NCBI RefSeq assembly: GCF_030269305.1
Contig: NZ_BSTC01000001.1
Location: forward strand, 1-64,000
Direction of reading: 5' to 3'
Length of the DNA: 64,000 bases
DNA from: Kineosporia sp. NBRC 101731
GTDB taxonomy: Bacteria; Actinomycetota; Actinomycetes; Actinomycetales; Kineosporiaceae
Under the pieces are notes generated by a model. The model had not been told where the DNA came from and made no database searches. It saw nothing but the letters and a program-made list of their open reading frames with translations. Made by a program: the position numbers and the translations under genes. Below, one piece after another: positions 8,282-15,431 of this stretch; the stretch's first letter is position 1; every line of letters starts with the position of its first letter.

Positions 8282-9025
8282 TCAGCCGAAACGCCAGGTG
8301 TGCGTGACCTCTGAGGTGCGGCGGTCGGTCACGATCCGCAACCGCTCGTCGAGGATCGTGGCCGTGTCCACCACGTAGGCCCGGCCCGTTCCGTCGAAGG
8401 TCGTCCGGCGCATCACCAGCGCCGGGCGGCCTTCTGCGGTCGAGGTGAGCCCGGCCAGACCGGCGGTCAGGGCCTCGGCGGTGAGGGCTTCCTCGGCCCG
8501 TTCGGGGTGGGTGCCGGTGGCCTCGCCGATCGCGCCGTAGAGCGGGGTGACCCGGAAGTCGACCTCCGCGATCGCCTCGGCCCACGGCTGCGGCACCCAG
8601 GAGATCTGGTGCAGCAACGGGATTCCGCGGACCGACCGCAGCCGCTCCAGCCGCAGGGCGGGTGCCTCGGCGGGCATGCCCAATTCGATCGCCACCTCGC
8701 GCGGCAGCTTGCCGGTCTGCACATCGAGCACCTCGGTGCGCAGCGGCACTCCCTGGGTGTTCAGCTCGTCGGCGAGGCTGCGCAGGTTGGCCTGGTCGTG
8801 GGCGACCTCGGGGGGAACCACGAAGGTGCCCCGCCCGGCCCTCTGCTCGATCAGCCCGTCGTCTTGCAGCGCCTTCAGTGCCTGACGCAGAGTCATCAGG
8901 GTCACGCTGTACTCGTCGCTCAGGACGCGCTGCGGGGGTAGGGCGCCATCAGCACCGAAATCCCCGGCGCGAATCCGCTCGGCCAGTGCGTCGGCGATCC
9001 GGCGGTACTTCGGTTCAACTGCCAC
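8282..9025 (-). CDS. GntR-family (HutC/UTRA) transcriptional regulator
   Basis: A 247-residue regulator with an N-terminal GntR winged helix (about 5-70; LPPQRVLSDEYSVTLMTLRQALKALQ) and a C-terminal UTRA ligand-binding domain (about 90-240). It is the third gene after trpB and trpA on the same strand, 9 nt after the trpA stop, so it is probably co-transcribed with them. HutC-type GntR proteins bind palindromes of the GTnTAnAC kind, and two perfect copies of AGAGTTCTAGAACTCT overlap the trpB promoter. I infer that this protein represses its own operon there. The ligand is unknown. Confidence 0.9.
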   Translation of the reverse strand: MAVEPKYRRIADALAERIRAGDFGADGALPPQRVLSDEYSVTLMTLRQALKALQDDGLIEQRAGRGTFVVPPEVAHDQANLRSLADELNTQGVPLRTEVLDVQTGKLPREVAIELGMPAEAPALRLERLRSVRGIPLLHQISWVPQPWAEAIAEVDFRVTPLYGAIGEATGTHPERAEEALTAEALTAGLAGLTSTAEGRPALVMRRTTFDGTGRAYVVDTATILDERLRIVTDRRTSEVTHTWRFG

Positions 9026-9034
9026 ACCCTCAGA

Positions 9035-9850
9035 TTAGGGCCAATGCGGCTCGACGATCGCGTCCAGGGCCGTGCGCACCTCCCGCACCAGGCCGGCCAC
9101 CTCGTCCGCGTTCTCGCCCGCCAGCACCCGGCGCATCACGGCGGCTCCCATGATCACACCGTCCGCATGCCGGGCCGCCTGTGCCGCGGTCTCCGGTCCG
9201 GAGATGCCGAAACCCATCAGCACCGGCCGGTCGGTGGCCGCCCGCACCCGGGTGGCCAGGTCGGCCGCCTGGTCACCGAGCACGATGCGCTCACCGGTGG
9301 TTCCCATGACGGTGGACGCGTACACGAACCCGGATCCCAGGCGCGCGATCGCGTCGATGCGGTCGGGTGGAGTGGAAGGTGCCACGATCAGCACGGTCTC
9401 GATCCCCTGCGACCGGGCGGCGGCGACCAGGGGCGAGGCCTCGTCCAGCGGGGTGTCGACGGGGATCAGCCCGGACACCCCGGCGCCGGCCAGACGTTCG
9501 CAGAACACCCCGGCCCCGCGGTGCCGGATCAGATTGCTGTAGGTCATGACGACCAGCGGGATGTCGAGGTCCAGCTCCGCCACCGCCGCCAGCGCCCGCT
9601 CGGTGGTCATCCCCTGCTCCAGCGCCCGTTGTGAGGCCTCCTGGATGGTCGTGCCCTCGAGCATCGGGTCGGAGAAGGGCAATCCGATCTCGATCGCGTC
9701 GGCCCCGGCCGCGGCCAGCGCCTCGACCAGCCCGGTCCAGCCGGGCACCACTCCGGCGGTGACATAGGGCACGAGAGCCTTGCGGCCCTGGTCACGGTGG
9801 TCGCGGAGGTGTCGTTCCAAGGGTGGACGCCCGACCGTCACGGTGGTCAT
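9035..9850 (-). CDS. trpA: Tryptophan synthase alpha chain, unusual active-site residue
   Basis: A 271-residue TIM barrel that would cleave indole-3-glycerol phosphate to indole and glyceraldehyde 3-phosphate. The catalytic Glu (E. coli Glu49) is Glu54 in IEIGLPFSDP, but the position of the catalytic Asp60 is Glu65 (MLEGTTIQ instead of the usual DGPTIQ). The phosphate-binding GFGISGPE is present. The ATG at 9850 overlaps the trpB stop by 4 bp (ATGA); a longer frame reading upstream through trpB is a shadow. Indole made here would normally pass to the beta subunit. Activity on the standard substrate is not certain given the substitution. Confidence 0.9.
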   Translation of the reverse strand: MTTVTVGRPPLERHLRDHRDQGRKALVPYVTAGVVPGWTGLVEALAAAGADAIEIGLPFSDPMLEGTTIQEASQRALEQGMTTERALAAVAELDLDIPLVVMTYSNLIRHRGAGVFCERLAGAGVSGLIPVDTPLDEASPLVAAARSQGIETVLIVAPSTPPDRIDAIARLGSGFVYASTVMGTTGERIVLGDQAADLATRVRAATDRPVLMGFGISGPETAAQAARHADGVIMGAAVMRRVLAGENADEVAGLVREVRTALDAIVEPHWP

Positions 9851-11028
9851 GCGAGCAGCTCCCTCACCTGGGCGGCGTCTTTGTCGCCGCGGCCGGACAG
9901 GGTCACCAGCACCGTTGACCCGGTGGGCAGCTCGTCGGTACCGGCGGCACGCAGCACCCAGGCCACGGCGTGGCAGCTCTCCAGGGCACCGAGAATGCCC
10001 TCGGTGCGCGCCAGTTTGACCATCGCGGCCAGCACCTCGTCGTCGTCGGCGCTGACGTAGGTGGCGCGGCCGGAGTCGGCGAGATGAGCATGCTCCGGGC
10101 CGACACCGGGATAGTCCAGGCCGGCCGAGAGCGAGTGCGCCTCCAGCACCTGCCCGTCGTCGTCCTGCAGCAGGTAGGACTCGAAGCCGTGCAGGATGCC
10201 GGGCGAACCGTTGCCGATCGCGGCCCCACCGGCCGCCTCCACGCCGACCAGCCGGGCGGAGGTGCCGACGAACCCGGCGAAGGTGCCCGCCGCGTTCGAG
10301 CCACCGCCCACACAGGCGACCACGACGTCCGGAATTCCGGCCGGCAGCAGCTGCGCGCACTGCCCCCGCGCCTCTTCGCCGATGACCCGCTGGAACTCCC
10401 GCACCATCCACGGGTACGGATGCGGACCCATCACCGAACCGATGCAGTAGTGCGCGGTGTCGGACTGCCCCACCCAGTGCCGGAACGCCTCGCTGGTGGC
10501 GTCGGCGAGCGTCTGGCTGCCCGCCGTCACCGGCACCACCTTCGCGCCGAGCAGCTCCATCCGGAACACATTGAGCGCCTGCCGCTCGACGTCTTTCGCG
10601 CCCATGAACACTGTGACATCGAGCCCGAGCAGTGCCCCGACGGTGGCGGTGGCCACGCCGTGCTGCCCGGCCCCGGTCTCGGCGAGCAGGGTGGTGCGGC
10701 CCATGCGCTGAGCCAGAAGCGCTTGCCCCAGAACGTTATTGATCTTGTGTGAGCCGGTGTGGGCGAGATCTTCGCGCTTCAGCAGCACGGTGACCCCGAG
10801 CTCGGCGGAGAGCCGGGCGGCGGGCGTGACCGGTGTGGGGCGCCCGGCGTACACGGCGAGCGTGCGGGTCAGATGCTCACGGAACGCCGAATCCGACCAG
10901 GCGGAACGAAACTCGCGCTCGAGGGTGCGACAGGCCGGGATCAGCGCCTCGGGTACGTAACGACCACCGAAGGCGCCGAACCGGCCGTCGGCGCCGGGAT
11001 CGGCCAGGACGGATGCGGTCTGCGTCAT
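9847..11028 (-). CDS. trpB: Tryptophan synthase beta chain
   Basis: A 393-residue PLP enzyme condensing indole with serine. The Schiff-base lysine is Lys95 in HTGSHKINN, the catalytic Glu is in AETGAGQHG, the phosphate loop is GGGSNAAG and the conserved SAGLDYPGVGPEHA is intact, so this is an ordinary TrpB1. There is no trpE, trpD, trpC or trpF nearby; the pair stands alone with a GntR gene behind it. That suggests either a split tryptophan pathway or a second copy with its own control. The ATG lies 6 nt after a good -10 box, so the mRNA is probably leaderless. Confidence 0.95.
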   Translation of the reverse strand: MTQTASVLADPGADGRFGAFGGRYVPEALIPACRTLEREFRSAWSDSAFREHLTRTLAVYAGRPTPVTPAARLSAELGVTVLLKREDLAHTGSHKINNVLGQALLAQRMGRTTLLAETGAGQHGVATATVGALLGLDVTVFMGAKDVERQALNVFRMELLGAKVVPVTAGSQTLADATSEAFRHWVGQSDTAHYCIGSVMGPHPYPWMVREFQRVIGEEARGQCAQLLPAGIPDVVVACVGGGSNAAGTFAGFVGTSARLVGVEAAGGAAIGNGSPGILHGFESYLLQDDDGQVLEAHSLSAGLDYPGVGPEHAHLADSGRATYVSADDDEVLAAMVKLARTEGILGALESCHAVAWVLRAAGTDELPTGSTVLVTLSGRGDKDAAQVRELLA

Positions 11029-11034
11029 GCCTTG

Positions 11035-11063
11035 ACCGTAAGAGTTCTAGAACTCTCCGTCAA
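11035..11063 (-). promoter_or_regulatory. trpBA-gntR promoter
   Basis: Read on the minus strand: -35 TTGACG (11058-11063), a 17-bp spacer (11041-11057), -10 TACGGT (11035-11040), then 6 nt and the trpB ATG. The spacing is ideal for a housekeeping sigma factor and implies transcription starting at or next to the start codon. The spacer is almost entirely the palindrome AGAGTTCTAGAACTCT. Confidence 0.75.
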
Positions 11064-11078
11064 GAGTTCTAGAACTCT
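11041..11078. promoter_or_regulatory. Tandem TTCTAGAA operators at the trpB promoter
   Basis: Two perfect 16-bp palindromes AGAGTTCTAGAACTCT at 11041-11056 and 11063-11078, with centres exactly 22 bp apart, about two helical turns. The first fills the promoter spacer and the second touches the -35 box, so a dimeric repressor bound at both would block RNA polymerase. The core GTTCTAGAAC resembles known HutC-subfamily GntR sites such as the DasR site. The GntR protein encoded at the end of this operon is the natural candidate. Confidence 0.7.
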
Positions 11079-11257
11079 TACTCGAAAGTGCCCGTCCCCG
11101 GGAATCGATCTTGAGGAACCGCCACGCTCGGCCCGAAGGCCTCCCTGAGGAAAAATGCCTGCCTGATGGGGCCATCTGAGGCGAGTACGGAAACTTCTCT
11201 GCCAAAGCTCAAGTTGGGACCGACAGAGCAGGTAGTCGATAAAACATCTATGGATCG

Positions 11258-11665
11258 GTGGTGAGCACCATGAGCTCGATGACCATCCTGCCGGTCGCGA
11301 ACCAGCACCTCACGGCCAGCAGTTATGCCCCCGTGCTGCAGCACAACAGCCGTACTGACCTGCGGGCCCTGGTGAAGTCGGAGGCCACCTCGGACACGGC
11401 CCGTCAGCTGGCCGGAGCGGTGCAGACCCGTGTCGGCGTCGAGGCCGCGACCGCGGTGCTGGCCACGAACACGGAGAACCGCGCCCGGCAGTACGAGGAA
11501 CGCTCGACCACGAGCACCGTCACGGCCCGGCGGAGCACCACCAGCGCGGGTGCGGGCAGCGCCGGCGAGACGGCCGGCTCACCGGAGTCCGACACCGGGG
11601 CCGCCCCGGGACAGGCCCGTCCGGACCCGTCCCAGCTCGGCGCCGTGATCGACCTCTACCTGTAG
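11258..11665 (+). CDS. Hypothetical protein, Ser/Thr-rich tail
   Basis: A 135-residue protein that I do not recognise. The first 75 residues look folded (an Ala-rich helix around DTARQLAGAVQTRVGVEAATAVLATNTENRARQ), followed by a low-complexity Ser/Thr/Gly/Ala tail and a short conserved-looking end, LGAVIDLYL. No signal peptide or membrane segment is visible. Starts at GTG 11258, ATG 11270 or ATG 11279 are all possible. It is convergent with the ECF sigma factor gene. A short AT-richer stretch just upstream may hold its promoter. Confidence 0.6.
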   Translation: MVSTMSSMTILPVANQHLTASSYAPVLQHNSRTDLRALVKSEATSDTARQLAGAVQTRVGVEAATAVLATNTENRARQYEERSTTSTVTARRSTTSAGAGSAGETAGSPESDTGAAPGQARPDPSQLGAVIDLYL

Positions 11666-11701
11666 ATCATCGGCCGGTAGATCATCTTCACGGGCGTCGG
11701 C

Positions 11702-12292
11702 TCAGCGCACGAGCCGGCGTCGCACCTCCTGCCGCGCCTGGTTCAGGCGCGACTTCACTGTTCCCAGCGGCAGGTCCAGACGCCGGGCGATCTCCTCGTA
11801 CTCCAGATCGGCCAGGTCGCGGTAGACGAAGGGCAGCACCAGCTGCGGGTGCGAGCTCTCCAGCGACTCCAGGGCCTCCAGCAGGTCGATGCGCGACCCG
11901 GCGATCACACTGGTGCGCCGGGGGTCGGGGCGCACCTGTTCCTCCACGGTGAGGGGCTGCTCGCCCGCTCTGCGCTTCAGGTCGCGGTAGGTCTGCCGGG
12001 CGGCGTTCGACACGACCACGTAGAGCCACGTGCGGAACGAACTGCGGCCCTCGAAGCTGCTGATGCGACGCGCGACCTGGAGCAGGGCGTCCTGCGCGGC
12101 CTCCTCGGCGTCTTCCCGATGGGGCAGCATCTTGCCGGTCCGTCGTAACACTTCCGGCTGGATGGCGGCGAGGAGATCGTTGAGAGCTGCGTCATCGCCG
12201 GCCGCGGCAGCCCTCGCCAAGATATCGATCCGGTCACTACCGGGTCGAGTAGCGCCCTGAGGGGCAGCGAACTCTTCGGGTACGTCGGTCAT
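11702..12292 (-). CDS. ECF-type RNA polymerase sigma factor
   Basis: A 196-residue sigma factor with sigma-2 (about 33-105; HREDAEEAAQDALLQVARR and GRSSFRTWLYVVVSNAA) and sigma-4 (about 140-194; EEIARRLDLPLGTVKSRLNQARQEVRRR). It directs RNA polymerase to a small regulon in response to a signal. No anti-sigma factor gene follows it; instead a receptor-type Ser/Thr kinase starts 17 bp away on the opposite strand. Some ECF groups (for example EcfP/PknT in Vibrio) are switched on by kinase phosphorylation, so kinase control is a reasonable inference. The chosen ATG gives the usual N-terminal length. Confidence 0.92.
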   Translation of the reverse strand: MTDVPEEFAAPQGATRPGSDRIDILARAAAAGDDAALNDLLAAIQPEVLRRTGKMLPHREDAEEAAQDALLQVARRISSFEGRSSFRTWLYVVVSNAARQTYRDLKRRAGEQPLTVEEQVRPDPRRTSVIAGSRIDLLEALESLESSHPQLVLPFVYRDLADLEYEEIARRLDLPLGTVKSRLNQARQEVRRRLVR

Positions 12293-12309
12293 AGCGGCAT
12301 GATGCTGCC

Positions 12310-14268
12310 ATGCCTCTGCCCGAGCTGATCGGCCGCTACCGGCCCGTCCGTCGCCTCGGTGCCGGTGGTTTCGCTGTGGTGTGGCTCGCCCACGACGAGT
12401 CACTGGACGCCGAGGTCGCTGTCAAGGTCATGGCCGACAACTGGGCCGACCGCCTCGACCTGCGTGAACGCTTCCTGCGCGAGGCCCGCATGCTGCGCCA
12501 GGCGGCGTCGCAGCGGATCGTGCAGGTCTTCGACATCGGGGAGCTGACCGACGGTCGGCCCTACCTGGTGATGGAATACGCCGATCGCGGAACTCTCGCC
12601 GATCGGGTCAAGGCCGACGGCGCCTATCCCCTGGCCGAAGCGCTCCGGGTCACCGCCGAGGTGGCCCGGGGTGTGGCCGAGCTGCATTCCGCCGGGGTGG
12701 TGCACCGCGACCTGAAGCCCTCGAACGTGCTGATCACATCGGTGCGCGGAGGCGGAGAACGGCTACTGGTGGCCGACCTCGGAGTGGCCAAGAGCCTGGC
12801 CCACGGCTCGGGCGTGACGATGTCGGTCGGCTCGGCCGGGTATATGGCCCCCGAGCAGATGGAACCGCAGATCGGCGTCGACCCCCGCGCCGACGTGTAC
12901 AGCCTGGGTGCGTTCGCCTACCACCTGATGACGGCCGAGAGGCCCCCGATCTCGCTGGTCCTGCGCGAGAAGCTGCCGTCCGACCTGCCGCCCGCGGTGC
13001 GCGAGACACTGCTGCTCACACTGCTGAGCGACCGGGAGAGCCGCTGGCCCGACGCCGCGAGCCTGGCCGCGCGGTTCGACGAGCTGGCCTCCCACATCGA
13101 TGACGACGTCACCGTGGCCTCGATCCCGACGATCGGTCACGGCGGTTCGGCCTCCACCCCGACGCCGGGTTCCTTCACCCCCGGCGGGACGGGCCGCTCC
13201 GGTTATCCGCAGCCGGTCAGCCCGACGCCGGGCTGGAACTATCAGGGGACGCCGGGGCCGCAGGGCCCGCAGCCGGCTCCGACCGGGCCGGGATGGCAGA
13301 ACCACCAGAACCACCAAGGCGCCCCGGCCGGCTCGGACCAGTTCAGCCCGCAGCCCCAGTTCACCCAGCAACCCCGGTTCGGGCAGCAGCCGGCGTCCCA
13401 GGGCGGTTATCAGAGCAGCTACCAGGGCGGTTACGCGAACCCTCCCTCGAACACCCCGCACCGGACGCCGGACCCGCAGGGCTGGAACCAGAGCGGATAC
13501 GCCCAGGCCCCTCCGGTCACCGAGCAGCAGTACAACCATCCCCAGCAGGCCCAGCAGGCCCAGCAGGCCCAGCAGGCCCAGCAGGCCCAGCAGGCCCAGC
13601 AGGCCCAGCAGGCCCACAGCCCTCTTCAGGGGTTCCAGTCGACCCAGGGGCCTTCCACGACCCCGGCCCGACCGCTGAACCAGGGGCACGGACGCTGGAT
13701 CGCGACGATGACGGCCGTGGTGGTCCTGGCCGCCGCCACCGGTATCGGAGCGGTACTGCTCTGGCAGTGGCGGGCGAACCGCGACCTGACGGTCAGCGAT
13801 GCCAGCCGTTCGATCACTCTCACCGCGCCCCCCGCCTTCGGTTCGCAGCTGGTGGAGACCGGCTGGAACCCGACCACGATCGGTCTCACCGCCACGGAGG
13901 CCGACGGGCTGCTGCTCTCGGACAGCGTGCAGAACTGGTCGGACCTCGAAAAAGACGTCAACGGTGTGTTCGTGGGACTGAGCGATTCTGAGAACCTGCC
14001 GAAGAAGGTCATGGCCATCACCCACGACACGTGCACGGACGGCAAGGCCAAGGCGTTCGGGGTCGAGAGCACGTGGACGGGTCAGATCCACACCTGGACC
14101 GACTGTGAGGGTGGCACCGGCCAGGTGCAGGAGGTGTACCTGGAGCCCCAGGAGGGCAGCAGCACATACGTCTACCTGCAGATCCGCCGCACCAGCGACA
14201 ACGACCACGCCCCCCAGGAACTGATCGACCAGCTGGTTGTCGACGAGGGATCCGCGGCCCGGAGCTGA
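12310..14268 (+). CDS. Receptor-like Ser/Thr protein kinase (PknB family), STK1
   Basis: A 652-residue membrane kinase: kinase domain about 8-265 with the glycine loop LGAGGFAVVW, Lys39, HRDLKPSN and the DLG variant of DFG; a Gly/Pro/Gln-rich cytoplasmic linker (about 275-455) including eight Gln-Gln-Ala units; one membrane helix (about 462-482); and an extracellular domain of about 170 residues with two or more cysteines (TCTDGKAKAFG, DCEGGTG). It should sense an outside signal and phosphorylate cytoplasmic targets. The divergent ECF sigma factor and the downstream lipoprotein are the nearest candidate partners. PASTA repeats are absent. The ectodomain family is not recognised. Confidence 0.9.
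   Translation: MPLPELIGRYRPVRRLGAGGFAVVWLAHDESLDAEVAVKVMADNWADRLDLRERFLREARMLRQAASQRIVQVFDIGELTDGRPYLVMEYADRGTLADRVKADGAYPLAEALRVTAEVARGVAELHSAGVVHRDLKPSNVLITSVRGGGERLLVADLGVAKSLAHGSGVTMSVGSAGYMAPEQMEPQIGVDPRADVYSLGAFAYHLMTAERPPISLVLREKLPSDLPPAVRETLLLTLLSDRESRWPDAASLAARFDELASHIDDDVTVASIPTIGHGGSASTPTPGSFTPGGTGRSGYPQPVSPTPGWNYQGTPGPQGPQPAPTGPGWQNHQNHQGAPAGSDQFSPQPQFTQQPRFGQQPASQGGYQSSYQGGYANPPSNTPHRTPDPQGWNQSGYAQAPPVTEQQYNHPQQAQQAQQAQQAQQAQQAQQAQQAHSPLQGFQSTQGPSTTPARPLNQGHGRWIATMTAVVVLAAATGIGAVLLWQWRANRDLTVSDASRSITLTAPPAFGSQLVETGWNPTTIGLTATEADGLLLSDSVQNWSDLEKDVNGVFVGLSDSENLPKKVMAITHDTCTDGKAKAFGVESTWTGQIHTWTDCEGGTGQVQEVYLEPQEGSSTYVYLQIRRTSDNDHAPQELIDQLVVDEGSAARS
13543..13614 (+). repeat. Eight tandem CAGCAGGCC units inside STK1
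   Basis: A perfect 9-bp unit repeated eight times encodes (Gln-Gln-Ala)8 in the kinase linker. The absence of any divergence between units points to recent expansion by slippage. Gains or losses of whole units stay in frame, so this would change linker length rather than switch the gene off. Confidence 0.95.
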
Positions 14269-14361
14269 GCTCCGGGAGAACCACCCCGAACTTTTCCGCC
14301 GTCCGACGCATCCAAGGATTCAGCGCCCGCCCCGGGCGCTCGTGATCCGGAAGGAGCGACC

Positions 14362-15201
14362 ATGATCTCCCCCCGCGCCGCCCACACCGGTCGCCGCCGG
14401 GCTCTCTCGGCGATGGCCCTGATTCCCGCGGGCCTGCTCACCCTCGCCGCCTGTGGCTCGCCCTCGGCCACGCCGGTGGCCGACGCCACCGCCGGCCCGG
14501 CGGGCCTCACTACCTCCCGACCGTCGAGCAGCGCCACCAGCGACTCAAGCTCGACGTCGTCCTCCAGCACCACGACCAAGGACGACGCCGAGCCGACCGC
14601 GGACGGCGAGGGGTGCGCGGCGGACGGCTCCGACATCCCGGCCGGCGCCGCCACGGCCAAGGCCGGTGACCTGGACGGTGACGGTCAGGCCGACCAGATC
14701 TGGCTGGCTGACGACGGCGACACCCGGCTGCTCGGCGTGAAGACAGCCACCGGCGCGATCTTCGACACCACATTCACCAGCGCCAGCCCGATCGCCGGCT
14801 CGGCGGTGGCCAACCGGCTGAGTGACGGTTCGGCCATCATCCTGCTGAGCACCGGCCGCAGCGCCGCGCTCTACGCGGTGATCGACTGCCAGATCATCAA
14901 GACCCGGAACAAGAACGACCAGCAGTACACCTTCGACCTCGGCTACACGGGCTACGGCAACGGGGTCGCCTGCCCGGCCGTCGACGACAAGCTCTACCTG
15001 GCCGGTTACCGGGCCGATGCGACCGGCTCGGGGGCCTACACCATCACCCGCACCCGCATCGATCTCAGCGAGGGCGGCACCCGGGCCGACAACGGCACGG
15101 AGAGCATCCTGGGCGACTTCGCCCAGGGATCTGCCACCTACCGCATCGCTCACAGCGTCGGCTGCGGCGACGCCGGTACCGCCAAGGAACCGCAGGGCTG
15201 A
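14362..15201 (+). CDS. Secreted lipoprotein with FG-GAP-like motif
   Basis: A 279-residue lipoprotein: basic N-terminus, hydrophobic core, and a lipobox LAAC with Cys31 as the lipidated residue, followed by a Ser/Thr-rich spacer (about 35-75). The mature part begins with AGDLDGDGQADQIWLADDGD, an Asp/Gly calcium-loop motif of the kind seen in FG-GAP/integrin-like repeats, and contains several cysteines. It sits outside the membrane just downstream of STK1, in the same direction, with a strong ribosome binding site (GGAAGGAG). A link to kinase sensing is inferred from position only. Confidence 0.8.
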   Translation: MISPRAAHTGRRRALSAMALIPAGLLTLAACGSPSATPVADATAGPAGLTTSRPSSSATSDSSSTSSSSTTTKDDAEPTADGEGCAADGSDIPAGAATAKAGDLDGDGQADQIWLADDGDTRLLGVKTATGAIFDTTFTSASPIAGSAVANRLSDGSAIILLSTGRSAALYAVIDCQIIKTRNKNDQQYTFDLGYTGYGNGVACPAVDDKLYLAGYRADATGSGAYTITRTRIDLSEGGTRADNGTESILGDFAQGSATYRIAHSVGCGDAGTAKEPQG

Positions 15202-15217
15202 GAATTCCGCTCCTGGA

Positions 15218-15251
15218 GGGGTGACCGACGATTGAGGACGTCGGCCACCCC
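15218..15251 (+). terminator. Hairpin after the lipoprotein gene
   Basis: GGGGTGACCGACG at 15218-15230 pairs with CGTCGGCCACCCC at 15239-15251 (one mismatch, 8-nt loop), 17 bp after the stop. There is only a short T-run, so termination is likely but not certain. It lies between convergent genes. Confidence 0.6.
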
Positions 15252-15431
15252 TTCGTCCGTTCGGTGCCGGTTCGGTGTCCGTTCGGGCGGGAAATCCCGA
15301 GCATCAGTGAAACCCGGTCATTTCCAAGAGCTTTTTCAGAACGGGTGGGACACCCAAGTGATGCGGTTTCAGCGGCGGTGACGACGAGCCGGCCCGGATG
15401 TCGTAACCCCGGGCCCGGCGCGGGTCAGCTT

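Noticed and set aside
13543-13614. CRISPR-like array
   Set aside because: The unit is 9 bp with no spacers, and it is in frame in a kinase gene.
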